Assembly: GCF_032362555.1 (NCBI RefSeq)
Contig: NC_083509.1
Coordinates: forward strand, 9,819,001-9,883,000
Source of the DNA: Amyelois transitella
Taxonomy: Eukaryota > Arthropoda > Insecta > Lepidoptera > Pyralidae
Length of the DNA stretch: 64,000 nt
Direction: 5' to 3'
Shown here: one piece after another, positions 45,543 to 57,905 of the stretch
Layout of the letters: each line of letters opens with the position of its first letter
Numbering within the stretch: the stretch's first letter is position 1
The notes under the pieces: generated by a model
Seen by the model: the letters and a program-made list of their open reading frames with translations, nothing else
Told to the model about the DNA's origin: nothing
Databases searched by the model: none
Translations under genes and position numbers: made by a program

Positions 45543-47286
45543 TTATTTCGATGTTAATATTGAAACGTTCAGTATAACATTTTTAACTTAAGTGACAGCT
45601 TTGAGGCAGGCTCCGATGTTAACAAGAAAATAAAAGAGGATTGGAGAAAATAAGAACTGGTTTGCTACTTTCCAGGTAATGGATTTTTATCATAACCTAG
45701 GTTTGGGCCAGTGAAACTATTTTTTTGTCATATATATTAATTTATTGTTTAAATTTGATATGTATGCGAGAAACACATGAGAAATTCATTAGACATTAGA
45801 AAAAAATAAGACTATTGTATCCTTTACGGTAAAGGATACAATAGTCTTAATTTTTTTTTGGTCCGCGTGAATGTCTCTTAGCCGTCTCATTGTTGTCATT
45901 TGACTTCAGTATCAATATGTAGGTCTGTTTATTAATTACCTACATTAAGTACTAAAGTATTTCTTTACATATTTTATTAATTTCTTACTTAAAACCTGCT
46001 GCAGAAAATAATTTTGTACCGCTATTAAAAGTAGCTGAAAAAGTACTTGAAAACAATTTTGAATTGGTGTTATATCAGTTAACACGACTATCCAGAAAAA
46101 AATACTATACAAAAAAAAAGTATAGGGTGTTATTTTTTAAAAGTTCTGCCATTACATGATTAGCTACTTCTTATATATACATTAGCTGGTTGCCTTAAAA
46201 AGTTTTAACGCCATGATACCTTTTGGTGTAGTGATTTATGTTCAGATAAATGAGACGCACAAAACAAGCAAAATTGGAATAAACAAACATTAAAATTGCT
46301 AAATTTTTGGGTTGAATTGGTATTTATAAGACAGGCTTTAAACACTTTGTATTCCCCCATATACATACATTGGTTATGAGGTTCAATATAATTTAACCTG
46401 GCAACATTGTTTTAAAGTTATTTTTAAGATATATTCATGTTAACTATGTCTTTTGCCATATTCGTAGAATCTCTCCATCAGTAATTATTTAAGATATATT
46501 TTAGTTTTTAACATTAGTGATTATAGATTATACCAAAGCTATTTCCGTTTATATCCTTTCCAATATGATATTAATATAGGTAACATAGTCTATATAAAAA
46601 TTAAAAAATCTAATTAATGCTTCCATTTGTACCAGACGTATGTAACATTTAAAGTGATTATTATTATTAATTGCATTTATTTTAATACGAAAATGTACTT
46701 ATATGCCTATTGATAAATTTTTAACGGCCATTTTTCGATATTCTTGTATAAAATTTATTAACGTATTACAAAAGTTGTGGTAATTTACTTCGTTGCAATA
46801 AAATGTAGTAGGTAAGCTTTATGGATCATTAATAAATGAGTTTTTACAAGAATAATTCTTTTATTTTTGGCATTTGAATGACTATTAAACTTGGGATTCT
46901 TCTTGTAGTCAAAAATGGTGGGTTATCTAGTAAGTACTTTATACTTTATAATTGTCAGCAGTTTGGAACTTGATACTTTATTACCAGTCTTCAAATGAAA
47001 ATATTCACGTATTTTCTTATCTATAGAAGTTACAATTAGATGACCTCGCAATAGTATTCGTTTATGTACCTAGTCTTTTCACGTAGCCAATTCCCATTTT
47101 CCTGTCCTCGTAGGAATTTTAAGAAAAAAATTAGCTTTTGTTTGACTTGGTGTAATTAATATATTCACAATAAAAAAGGGTTTAGCGGTTTAGCCGTGTG
47201 CGTGGTAGATTTTCCTTTTAATAATTTATTAGTACCTTTGCTGCCATAACTATAACTCAGTAGGTCTATAGAAAATTATCGAGAGG
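45543..47286. other. calumenin 3' flank and AT-rich intergenic DNA
   Basis: A polyadenylation-like AATAAA occurs near 45630. A 21 bp hairpin is listed separately. No gene and no other clear repeat. Confidence 0.5.
45807..45849. repeat. perfect 21 bp inverted repeat, 1 nt centre
   Basis: TAAGACTATTGTATCCTTTA... (45807-45827) is exactly complementary to 45829-45849. Confidence 0.9.
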
Positions 47287-47314
47287 GGTTCGTTGAAGTA
47301 TCATTCAACGAACC
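47287..47314. repeat. perfect 11 bp hairpin, 6 nt loop
   Basis: GGTTCGTTGAA - GTATCA - TTCAACGAACC. Confidence 0.8.
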
Positions 47315-47877
47315 GTTTGCTTTAAATTATTAGATACACAAAAGATTAGAGATAAGATTGAGTCAGCATGGAAAACATGCTTAAAAGTATTTGGAAAAAT
47401 GTAGGTATTAGGTATATGGTATTTTTGGTCGGCTGCTTAACTAACTCCAACCTACCGTTGAAATATTGAAAATTAAGTTGGGAATCATAATAAGAGAGGA
47501 TGGCGCTGGCACCAAAAACAATTCTCGGTATACGCAGGTATTTAATATTCAACCTACGTACAAAGTTAAACCTAGACTCTTGATCACGGTAAACAAGCGT
47601 GAAAATTAATAGAGCGGCCCTCAGACTCGACATCAAACGAACAGCACTAATTAATGTTTGATGTTGAATATTTCTCAGGCCAGCGATCACCATTAGCGGA
47701 GCTATGGAGACGCCAGGTTTCTGTATGCTCGTTGATTCCACTATCGAGTTTCTCGCTCATTTGCTCGCTCGAGTAGGGCTGGCAGCTCTACCAAAGAAGA
47801 GGGAAGCGAACGTTAGCCAGCATAAATATACTGGTTAACATAAAAATTTATGAACCTCGCTACGAAGGAGGACTGGC

Positions 47878-48215
47878 GTGTGGTACACACGGCTCAGGAG
47901 ATACCTGGGCCACCTCCCTTATTCCAATCAAGGCAAGGGGGCTCAGCTATTGCCTGAGCCGACCGTACATGAATAAAATCACCCCACGGGGTAGGCAGAG
48001 ACTACATTTTTCCACTTGCCACGATCCCTAGATACTCTTTTCGCTACATCCACATTCATAACTCTCTTCACGCAAGCTCGGCGGTTTCGGGTACTTTTGA
48101 ACTTCTTTTTACCGGGATCCTCTCCAACTTCTTGATCAAGGTACGGTCGTCTACGCCTCTCCTTGTATGTTTGTTATTTCAACCTGCCTTCATTTATCCT
48201 CTCCGCATCTTTTAC
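47878..48215 (-). mobile_element. family D repeat followed by an RTE-like non-LTR 3' fragment
   Basis: 47878-47962 is family D (see 40205-40310). From 47963 the reversed non-LTR 3' end begins (ATGAATAAAATCACCCCACG, GGGTAGGCAGAGACTACATT) and continues to about 48215, diverged by about a fifth from the 59853-61600 copy. Confidence 0.65.
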
Positions 48216-48231
48216 GTAACGTCATCATCAA

Positions 48232-48268
48232 CATCCTTCTCCTTAGCAGCAAGCTAAGGAGAAGGATG
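48232..48268. repeat. perfect 16 bp hairpin, 5 nt loop
   Basis: CATCCTTCTCCTTAGC - AGCAA - GCTAAGGAGAAGGATG. Confidence 0.9.
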
Positions 48269-48818
48269 ATAACTATTGATTGTATAGTGTGCCAACTTTT
48301 TAAAACTGGTTGAATGCGGCCATTTTGCTTTTTAAACTTGCTTTTATTAATCGTTTTACCTTTCACTATTGAATTTCAGTGAATTGTGTGGAGTAAATTT
48401 AGTAATTAAATCGATAGCACAATATAGATTTTTCTACTTAGTCCTTTGAAAACTTAATATTATTATAGGTTTACGTGCTGACAGCCCTGGCACACGGCCT
48501 GGCACACGGCCCAGTCAAGCGCACAGCCGATCTTGACTGGCGGAGGCCGGATCATGTAGTACGTACAATATAGGTTTATACTGGTCCCATTTCCGGTCTC
48601 CCGTGATCGATTTGCTGCTATAGTTTATTATTGGTATGTCAACTAAACCGGGAGCTTAATGTTTTTGTTTTTTCTGTAATTTTCTTAATATTTTTTTTTA
48701 TCTATACATACCTTATGTTATGGCGTGGATGAGGGCATATCATTATTATTTAGATAGTCTTACAGAGAACTAGATTATGCCAAATTATGCCAAAATTAGG
48801 TAACGCTTAGGCGTTATT

Positions 48819-48867
48819 AATTTTTCTTATAGTTTCTTATATTGCATAAGAAACTATAAGAAAAATT
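48819..48867. repeat. perfect 22 bp hairpin, 5 nt loop
   Basis: AATTTTTCTTATAGTTTCTT... at 48819-48840 is exactly complementary to 48846-48867. Pairing resumes beyond a small bulge (ATT/AAT). Confidence 0.9.
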
Positions 48868-49639
48868 ATTAATCTGACACTGATGACGGCTGAACCTAGG
48901 TTTAGCCGGAGACAAGGCGGCTATACCTAAGTGTAACAACCTGTGTTTAGCAGCACTTCGGGGTTTAGCCGTAACAGACAAAACATGTTTTTCTTATTCG
49001 TTCCATGTTTGTTCTTTTCCCTTTTAAAATGTCTCGGGTTGCCAGCACACTTTATTAAAAATATAAAACGTCTGAATTAATCCAGTAACGCGGCGAAATC
49101 ACCGAAATCATCCGCAAATTATTTACATAACAAATGCAAATTACGAACGCTCAAAATTTACGGGTGCGAAATATGTAGCCAATATTCGGCGCGTATTTTC
49201 GTCTTTACACCGGGAAGGCAAAGGAGGCGCTCGTTCCATATTTTTGCATACTTATCCTGCGACAGTAATACCTCGGTTCATATAAGAAAGAGAATTTGTA
49301 TGATAATTTTCATTTTGCATTCGCTAGGTTATTCTTCTTGTGGCGTGTTGTGGATAGCACTCTTGGGAAATTCGGCTGCGTTGCCACTCGGTTTGGAGGT
49401 GACAGGGATCCTAGTTCGGGATGCTAGTCCTAGAAGTGGGTTGTAGGGTATATCAATTATTCATACCATTCATGTTATGATATGAAAGAAGTAGGTACCT
49501 ATGTTTACACAATAAACAGATAGACTGATGGTGAAAAGTTCACGTGCATTGATTTAAGTAACGCAGGTCTGTACTATGCTTAGTTGGTTTATGTGTTTTG
49601 TTCTACATTTTCTTTAATTCCATATAGCTCTCATTAAAT
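48868..49639. other. intergenic DNA, no gene
   Basis: No supported ORF or repeat. A 12 bp tandem doublet CTGGCACACGGC lies just upstream of this stretch at about 48488-48511. Confidence 0.4.
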
Positions 49640-49885
49640 AAATAACCGGCCAAGTGCGAGTGGTGGTAAGTTCCGTAGCATTGTCTAGGTATAATAAAAT
49701 TGCTTTTGTTGAATGGAAATAATTTAAAATTTCTATTTTTAGTATTTGTCGTTTTAGCGACAAGGGAAATAAATATAGCTATAACGGTTTATTAGATACA
49801 GCCTACTGACGGATGGACAGACAGATAGCGGAGGCTTAGTAATACGGTCCCGTATTTACCTTATAGGTACAGAACCCTAAAAAAA
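49640..49885. repeat. family F repeat, near-complete copy
   Basis: From AACCGGCCAAGTGCGAGTGG to GACGGATGGACAGACAGATA and CGGTCCCGTATTTACCTTAT, GGTACAGAACCCTAAAAA. These are the two ends of the high-copy moth repeat that appears in part at 34630-34845 and 41985-42040. No ORF; class uncertain. Confidence 0.65.
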
Positions 49886-50207
49886 CATCACACCGTTTGA
49901 CTTATCGCTTCTAGAATATCTAAACATACAGAAGGTAATTGTCTCGGCTATATCAATATCAGTAACAGTAAATATGAGCTGCTTAACTGAAAGCCCCGAG
50001 GCGGTTTCTGTGTTATGTCTTTGCCATTTTTTTTATCTAGGCACTGTGTCGTAAACCACGCTTGTCGATTCATTTGTTTCTTTTTATGCGAGGCGCGGGA
50101 TTTCCTGTTAAGAGGGTGTAACTATTTCTTTAGACTAACAAGAGTTATTGCAGATTGGAATTTGGAATATATGTGTGAATACATACATTTTTATACATAA
50201 TTTAAGT

Positions 50208-50365
50208 ACATACATAAAATCACGCCTTTTTCCGGGATAGGTAGGCTACATCTTTCCACTGCCACGATTCCTGCATACAAGGCCTCGGTTTCGGGTACAC
50301 TTTACCTGACCTCTTGTTAGGACGTCTCCGATTTGATAGAGGTACGTTTGTCTAGGCCATAAATA
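50208..50365 (-). mobile_element. RTE-like non-LTR 3' fragment, decayed
   Basis: ACATACATAAAATCACGCCT, CGGTTTCGGGTACACTTTAC and GAGGTACGTTTGTCTAGGCC. It has several small deletions. Confidence 0.7.
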
Positions 50366-50514
50366 TATTTTGACGAGCCGTTAGACAGCATGTCATTTAA
50401 GGGTCTAGTTAGAGCCGTAAGCAGCGATTTAAGAACTTTAAAATGTAACAACAAAAAGGCTTAACAAGGGTGTAATTGGTCAGTCTCGCTGTGGCCTGTA
50501 TTTAACATGCTTCT

Positions 50515-50785
50515 AATGCCGTGTGGTTCCCGGCACCAATACAAAAAAGAATAGGACCACTACATCTTTTCCCCATGAATGTAGTAAAATGCGAATAAGG
50601 GATAGGCTTGTAAACTTGAGATTCTTCTTTCAGGCGATAGGCTGGCAAACTATCACTATTTGAATCTCAATTCTATCATAACATCAAACAACAGCTGAAC
50701 GTGGCCTATTAGTATTTTCAAGACTCTTGGCTCTGTCTACCCCGCAAGGGATATAGACGTGATTACATGTATATATGTATATGTT
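50515..50785 (+). mobile_element. SINE-like repeat, family B, near-complete copy
   Basis: GCCGTGTGGTTCCCGGCACC to CCCCGCAAGGGATATAGACG and TGATTACATGTATATATGTA. Flanks share TAATG only, so a target duplication is weak. Confidence 0.85.
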
Positions 50786-51459
50786 AATGTAATCAGGGTG
50801 CATTTTTCATAAAAAATAAAATGTTTTATCTACCTATTTAATTTAATTTACCAGTGAGAATCAGGCCTTAACAAAACGTCAACACGCATTCATCTTGATC
50901 ATCTTAACTTTTTCCTGATTTGATTATGGTGGGGGGACATTTCCAAGATCCTCTATTAACTTAATAAGGGTGGATTAACTTACCAAAGTCAATGATAACA
51001 CGCTTAGGAGATCAGAAACGCAATTTTCAAGTCGGGGTACTGGCGGTGCGATCAATTTTGTGGTCAAAATCATATTTGTAATGTTTTTTGAGTAATTTCA
51101 TTAAAATTACGGGACAGATAAAATTAGGTTCGTCTCTTGAACATGAAACAGTGAACTTTCTTTTTTTAAGAACATAGTATTTATTATTTGAAAGTCGTTG
51201 TCATCTCTATCACTTCGCACCAGTTTTTTTCTGAAGTTAACCTGTTCTGAAACCTTAAGAGCGTCGCTGGTGGAACAGAAAAAAAAGCTTAAAAAATTTG
51301 AAATCTGACTACAGCCTTATACCAACGACTGTTTCAAGTTATATATTTACATTAATTTTCGTTTTAGCTAATCGATGATCAATGAAAAATGCTTATGAAA
51401 TCTGCATGTTCTGATATGATATCTGGATGTGTGTGTGACCATGATTAAATATGGTTTAA
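50786..51459. other. intergenic DNA, no gene
   Basis: AT-rich, nothing recognised. Confidence 0.4.
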
Positions 51460-51780
51460 GTTGCTTTGCAAAAGGTTGCGGAGGTGAGACGGAAGTCGCT
51501 TCGTATAAAAACCTGAGGATCGTGTTCATAGGCTGTTTATGGCATGTCAGGCTAAAGCCAGGAGCCAGAGGGAATCGTGGTGAAATGCCTGCGATCCCAT
51601 GATGCCCTTAATATGGCAAGAAGGGCGCACGGAGGGGTTTTAGTGAGTAGGCTGGTACATTAGGTGCTGGGAGTCACACACTCTCTCGTGTGAAGACCCG
51701 GGGGGTAGTCCGTAAAAAGGATTTAACAAAAAAAGGATAACGCCAGGAGCATATTTATGATTTTATAATTTATTCCTATG
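51460..51780 (+). repeat. family C SINE-like repeat interrupted by a nested insertion
   Basis: The family C core (GGTTGCGGAGGTGAGACGGA, GTCGCTTCGTATAAAAACCT) reaches AAAGCCAGGAGC, is interrupted at 51566, and the site reappears at 51742 as CGCCAGGAGC. Confidence 0.6.
51566..51741 (+). mobile_element. R1-like non-LTR 3' end, nested, with 9 bp target duplication
   Basis: GCCAGGAGC at 51557-51565 and 51742-51750 bound 176 bp. They contain GAAATGCCTGCGATCCCATG, GGGGTTTTAGTGAGTAGGCT, CACACTCTCTCGTGTGAAGA and an A-rich end. GGGTTTTAGTGGGTA-like sequence is typical, from memory, of R1-type 3' untranslated regions in moths. No ORF. Confidence 0.55.
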
Positions 51781-52899
51781 ATAATAAATAGATTGTAAAA
51801 ATCTGTAATCCTATCAAACTGCGACTGTGAAATCATTAATTAAGTGTTTCGAAATGTTTTTACTTTAGTTTACGATATTAGAAGTATAAATAATTAGCCC
51901 TGTATTCTTCTGATTTCTGTTTTCGACAGATATACTGCTAATACATACTCGTTCCACCATTGGTCCACTGTAAACAAAATTAACATAGCCGGTTAGGTTG
52001 CAAACCTGTGAAATACAATTACAACTGCCAGACTCGTCCACGTCAAATGGACGAGTTTGCGAACTGTGTTGCGGTACAATTTAATTTTTCCGTCTTTCAT
52101 TTATCGCCAGGGGTTATATTTTTGGGATCGTGACTCAAAACCGGCAAATCGAGTTATTTACGATCGAACTAATTAATCTCTGTCGACTTTTTCAGCAACT
52201 CAAATACAAATAAACTTCAATGATTTCCACATAGGTTCAATACCACAAAAGCAGCGCGATTGTTAAGATTTAGTATCATTATCATCCCTGGTAACATACC
52301 TACATCGGAAACGTTTTCGGCAAATAGTTTAGTAGTTAAGGCGTTTCCTAGGTTCCTCTTTGATCTAGATATGTGGTATTATATCTTAAGAAACTGACTT
52401 CCAGTTTTGTAGAAGACTTTTAATTGATTACCGCTCGAAACAACCGTCGAAATTTATTCAATAAATCGAAGCAGAACTCTTAAGCTACCTTTATCCAACT
52501 GTCATCAACTTTCAACGTCTTTCTCATTTAACATTTTATTTAATTAATGGCCTAGCCTCGCAGGAAGTTTGAACGGCTGAGGTAACCAGTTAGCATCAAC
52601 ACAAATAAGAAACAATTCATAAATCAAAAGTCCGTTTTAATTTGATGGTAGCGCTAAGTTTTCAAGTTATAACTTCACAATTTCCCACCTGGGAGCGCCG
52701 GAGTGTGAAGTTGCGGAGTGCACAATGAGAGACAACTTCAGAGTTATTACTCCAAGTACAGGTTATGGTAGACATGCCACTTTTTTATGCGATTTTGGAG
52801 CTAAAGATACTTATTACTTACTTACATTTGGTATGATTATTGACCGATGCAATTACGGTGACGGAAGATATCGTAATGAAGAATTGCACATTCAGTGAA
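51781..52899. other. intergenic DNA, no gene
   Basis: Only a 9 bp hairpin at 52032-52056 (ACTCGTCCA and complement). No ORF of note. Confidence 0.4.
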
Positions 52900-53050
52900 A
52901 CAATATGCCAATATGGGTTAGCTTTCTCTGCCAAGGTTGCGGAGACAACATGAGAGAAATCTGACTTAACAAATTCATGATCGTGGTAACAGGCGTACCT
53001 CGAGCTCCTCTTCAGTGAGATAATGAGGTAATGACATTAATGGTCTTACA
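52900..53050 (+). repeat. SINE-like family C relic
   Basis: CCAATATGGGTTAGCTTTCT, AAGGTTGCGGAGACAACATG, CATGATCGTGGT and CGAGCTCCTCTTCAGTGAGA. Confidence 0.5.
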
Positions 53051-53984
53051 TTAGACTTCTTACTATAATCTTCTAAACTTCCCTCTTTTTTTTTTAAGTC
53101 AGGAGCTACAGGAGCGTCTTCCGTTTCATTAAAAATATTGAATCAATACTAGAAAACTTAGTAACCTAACCTCGGCTTGATCAGCATTCACCTAGATTAA
53201 ATCTTGTTACTATTCTGCAAACCTTTCTCAAAATCTCTGGTGAACGGTTCTAATAATATCACGTCTGCCCTGCCCTAAGAGCGTTCGCTAATAACGCAAG
53301 CATTTTAGCGTTGTGAGCTAATGCGGCAGACGTAAATAGAATTAGACAGAACAAATAGGTTGCCCGTTTAGAAGAATCAAAAAGCAGGAACAGTAAATAA
53401 TAAATAACTCAATGCTAATAATGTGTGTCAGAAATGCTCATATCCGTTACTTGAAGAAAGCATATACCTATTTGTAATGTTAAAATTTTCGCTACTCTTT
53501 TTAGATATCATCTCATTAACTCATAAAATATTTAAAATAACAAAATATTTCACACTAACTGTTCCCTGCGATTTGGTACGCGTGAAAGAGTAGGTATATC
53601 ATGGCAGTAACATCAGGTGTTCAAGTTACTAAAATGTATTTTACGCTATATATTGCCTAGTTTTATAGCTATATAATAAACAAAAAAACTGTTTTATTAC
53701 CTATATGTATTGATATTCATTGAGTTAGTTACATCATGAACAGAAAACTATAGAAAACACGAGTCCTCCCAAGCTCGCAGTAAGCTGTACAATTAATTTC
53801 CACTGTGTAGAAATTAAATCCCCTTTGTTGTACGAGATCGCTTTACTTTTCCAAGAGTTATGCTTTATATTTATATCTGTCGCCGCAATTTAACCAGATA
53901 CGTGCTTCAGGCGCTCAGACGGAAGAATCAGTGTACAGAATCTTTTTGAAATGTTTTCTTAGTGTACTTGATAAGTACAATAAA
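53051..53984. other. intergenic DNA, no gene
   Basis: Nothing recognised on either strand. Confidence 0.4.
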
Positions 53985-54270
53985 CTCACGACTATTTCCT
54001 GGGAGTAGGCAGAGACTACATTTTTTCACTTGCTACGTTACTTGTTTCCTTTTTCCCTTCAACCACATTCTCTTTTTATGCAAGCTCGTCTCTTAATGCA
54101 AATAATGCCAATTCAGACTTCAGTTTCGTGGGCGGGTAACACATCATCAATATACCTAAAATCACTACAAATTCGCATCTTCCAATTTAAATCCATAATT
54201 AAGCCATAAGGACCTTTGGGTGTTTCCAAAACTGATGGCCCTGTCTACACCGTAAAGAATAAAAATTTTA
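53985..54270. repeat. RTE-like relic (minus) then family B relic (plus)
   Basis: 53985-54085 retains GGGAGTAGGCAGAGACTACA and TTATGCAAGCTCG of the reversed non-LTR 3' end. 54170-54270 retains AATTAAGCCATAAGG and GGCCCTGTCTACACCGTAAA of family B. Confidence 0.5.
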
Positions 54271-55409
54271 TTCGAAGACGGATACCTCTTACTTATGAGT
54301 CCGATACTTTGTCCACTCTTCCACCAAAGCTCGCTTATTTATATCCGATCTTATACTAAAGTCACAACAACGCGGGTGCGCGCTAGTGAACGAAACAACG
54401 GTAACTTAATTTGGACACAAATCGCATAAAGCCACCTAATTGAAACAGTAACGGACAGAGCCGTTTTTAGTTCTCTCATTAGCACTACATGAATATGTTT
54501 GTTTCCATAGCCGCCGTAGCCGCAGTAGCTATGGTTCCGCATTTAAGGTGTAAATCCGTAGCCGCTTACAATCTGTACGGGCTTGCTGCAGAGATTATGT
54601 CGTTAAGTTTTTCCATGTATAAAGATTTCATAGAGATCATGTATAAATTTTTAATTTATCTGTATATTGAAATGGAAATTTAACGATTAACAAATGTATG
54701 ATAATAAATATTGTCGCTAAAGACTGCTAAAGACAAGAAATCATTTATTCTCAAATAAAGGAACAAATTTTCCATGAATTTTATAAAGGAGAAATTGAAA
54801 CGTAAAGATAAATAAGTAAAGTCTTTATTTTAAAAAAGATAAGTAAAAGCTTTATTTTACATTTAAGTTAACCTTTTCGCCCAATCTACAAACCATTTGA
54901 AATGCGCTTTAGTCGTTGCGCAATACAGATATATAATTTGTACCATGCGCACCAACAGAACTGACCCTTATATTCTCGCGAATTTTGCCCACAACACTCC
55001 TTTTAATTAGCAAGCCTTAATGAAATCTCCCAGTAAACGTTAAATATTTGTTTCGCCTAAAGGATTTTAAAACATTCTGTTGTAATTTTGCTAGAACCTC
55101 ATTTCTCATAATTCGAGCTTGTATGTTCCGGGTCCCAAATTTAATTAAATAACGCGTTGCTCGTAATTCAGCTGTCAGTGGTTATTCAAGTCTAAGTTTG
55201 CTAAATAAAATTTAATAGTGTTTTATGAAACTTCCCAACCCAAACAAAAACTTCGCTGTTCAACCTAACCATGCATTTGGGCTTCAATTGTTTCTGTAAA
55301 ATCTAATTAGTTTGAGTTAAAATGTTCGGTAATTTAAGCTTAGTTTCTCCTTTAAGTAACAATCTGGAATGAAAAAAATCAATTAAAGGTGAAATATGCT
55401 TCATGTGAC
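54271..55409. other. intergenic DNA, no gene
   Basis: 54489-54683 has a short open frame with no family resemblance. Nothing else. Confidence 0.4.
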
Positions 55410-56040
55410 ATTATTTGCAACAAGGTTGCTGGGGTGTAAAAACCCTACTTACCCTAGGCTCATCTTCAGAAAGGTCAGACTCAGGTTGTATCCAGTATGA
55501 AGAGAGGGGTATATTATTTAACTTCACTATTTGCGTCAAGGGTTAAAGCACTATTCTGGTTTATGACTCTCAAAGTGTACCCGTAATGATAAAGTCGTAT
55601 TACGGCATTAATTTAATAACACGATTATTACTGCAACATCGGCATGCAATAACGTTGTTCAGTTAATTATCTCAATTAAATGAGCTATAACGTAATCCAA
55701 TAATAGGGTTTTGCTCAGAACAGTTAGTGTATCTGCCAAGCGTGAACCCGAATTAGTTCGAAGCATAGAAATCGGAATTTCCAGACAATAGAAGTTCCAG
55801 ATTGTTATGAGAACTTTATTCTTGCATTACACGCAACTTTCTTTCTTTGATCTCAAAATTGAGACAAAAGATGAAAATCCATATTTGAGTCTTGTGACTA
55901 TCTGTTCTGTTTCACTAACTTGTCAGATATGTGTGCGTATGTATGTGGACATGCAATGGGCTAGCAACCTGTCACTATTTGAACCTCAAAAGCCATACAG
56001 TGTCTATCCTGCAAGGGTAACGTATGTAAGAACGTATACA
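55410..56040 (+). repeat. family C relic (55410-55500) and family B relic (55955-56040)
   Basis: GCAACAAGGTTGCTGGGGTG and CTAGGCTCATCTTCAGAAAG for C; CAATGGGCTAGCAACCTGTC, ACTATTTGAACCTC for B. The DNA between holds no gene. Confidence 0.45.
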
Positions 56041-56984
56041 AAGATATCGTCTGTAAAACACTTTTAAGTTAGGTGAAGAAAATCAAGTTAGCTGAAACAC
56101 ATTAGAGTTCAGCTCCAGTAAGGCTAAACTAGGAGCCGTTGAAAAGCTAAGAATACAACGTCTAGGCGTCGTCGTTTAGTACGCAATCACGTTTTCTTTG
56201 GAATGTCTTCTAGACAAAGTATTTTGGAATAGAGAGAAATCTAAGTTTAGGATATTGTCTTACATAGAAACAGTTTATTTTTTATTATCTCTATTTATTA
56301 AAGAAAAAGAGTTATAAAGTATAGAAAGAATTCTTTGTCTGCTTTTGTCTCTTTTGTCTAAAATAGGTTGTTTAAATATTTAACATATGTTAAATGTACA
56401 ATTTTTTTTAAATGATCGATTTCTGAACTTCTGAATGGCAAATTAAATTAGAACCATGTTTGAAATGCAAATTTACTTCTTAGTAAGAGCATTTATTCAC
56501 TTACTTAATGACTGATATATCAACGCGCAATCCAAATCGCTGGCTCTAGAGACTTAAATTTTGTCTTCTTAGTTCCTTATGTGGTCTAGGGCCGCACTGA
56601 GAGAGGATTACCCCAAAATAACAAGCGGAGCCGCAGGCGTATTCCAGTATCCTATAAGCGTAGGTACATAAGTAAAAAGTAAGTACAAGAAACTTCTCCG
56701 GCGAGTGGCCCAGTTGGTATGTATGTCAAACGACACTCCCCGAGGGACGGCAGCGCGAACTTCACAATTTTTGGGGTAATCTTACAAAGAGATGAAGTTG
56801 GGAACTCATTACAGCGAATGTTTACGAACACCTCGCCCGCCAAATTAAATTTAATTCTTGCGTAAATGTTTCGTTGCGAAGCTTAGTTTGTTGAAACTGG
56901 AAAATGAATGAGGAAACAGATTAAAGCGTGTTGACTAACTTTTTTTGTACAAAAAAACATACTATATGTTTGTTAATATTTACA
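56041..56984. other. intergenic DNA, no gene
   Basis: No supported feature. Confidence 0.4.
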
Positions 56985-57065
56985 TACATGAAATTACACC
57001 ACTTTCCTGGAGGAGTAGGTAGTTACATAATTCCATTTACTAGACCTGCATATTTCTTATTAATA
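56985..57065 (-). mobile_element. RTE-like non-LTR 3' fragment, decayed
   Basis: ACATACATGAAATTACACCA then CTTTCCTGGAGGAGTAGGTA. Confidence 0.5.
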
Positions 57066-57524
57066 TTTAAAAATGTGAAAGTCTGTTACGATTTCACAGT
57101 TAAACCGTAAGGCCGATGTTGATAAAATTGTGTATGAATATGATTAACCAAATTACGTACGGTCTTTTTAGTGCACGCTTAGATCGCTTAAAGGACTACT
57201 CTTACTTCAAAAAATCTAGGCTATATTCACACAGAAAGTTATGATGATATAGCGTGAAAATTCCCCCAAAAGTGACGTCCCGGGAAAAAGTAAGCAATAT
57301 CTTTCATGCTCCTCACAAACAATAGCATCGCGGCAATGAACTAAATATAGATTTTATTATCAAAGTAAACCACCACATTTACTTTAAAATTTATTGTTGT
57401 TCGTAACGTCTTCAAGTCATTCCCTCAAGTATTTCTAAGATAGAGACAAAATAGTGAGGGTTAAGAAGAATTACTTTGCTTTGACGTCTCAATTATTATT
57501 ATACAAAGATACAAAATGACGCGC
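57066..57524. other. intergenic DNA, no gene
   Basis: No supported feature. Confidence 0.4.
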
Positions 57525-57905
57525 CATCTTGTGGGGTAGGTAGAGACTTCATCATTTATTGCCACGATCCCCGCATACTTTATTTCGCTTCACCCACATT
57601 TATTACTCTCTTCATGCAAGTTGTTCCGTGAGGTTATCGGCAGAAACAGAATAAAGAATAGGACCACTCCATCTCTTTCGCATGGATGTCATAAAAGGCG
57701 ACTAAGGGATAAGCTCATAACCTTGGGATACTTATTTTAGGCGATGGGAACGACTTGCAACTTATCACTATTTTAATCTCAATTCTTTCACTAAGCCAAA
57801 ATGCTGAACGTGGCTTATCGCCTTTTTTCAAAACTTTTGGCTCTGTCTTCCCCGCATGAGATAAGGACGTTGTTACATGTATATGTGTGTTCATGTAAAT
57901 TGACC
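57525..57905. repeat. RTE-like 3' relic (minus) fused to family B SINE (plus)
   Basis: 57525-57622 is the reversed non-LTR end (TTGTGGGGTAGGTAGAGACT, CTCTCTTCATGCAAG). It runs directly into family B from TTCCGTGAGGTTATCGGCAG to CCCCGCATGAGATAAGGACG at 57868, with ATGT-like tail. Confidence 0.65.

Noticed and set aside
47346-47741. 131-residue minus-strand frame
   Set aside because: It begins at a non-ATG codon, has no recognisable motif, and composition fits chance or an unidentifiable old LINE remnant.
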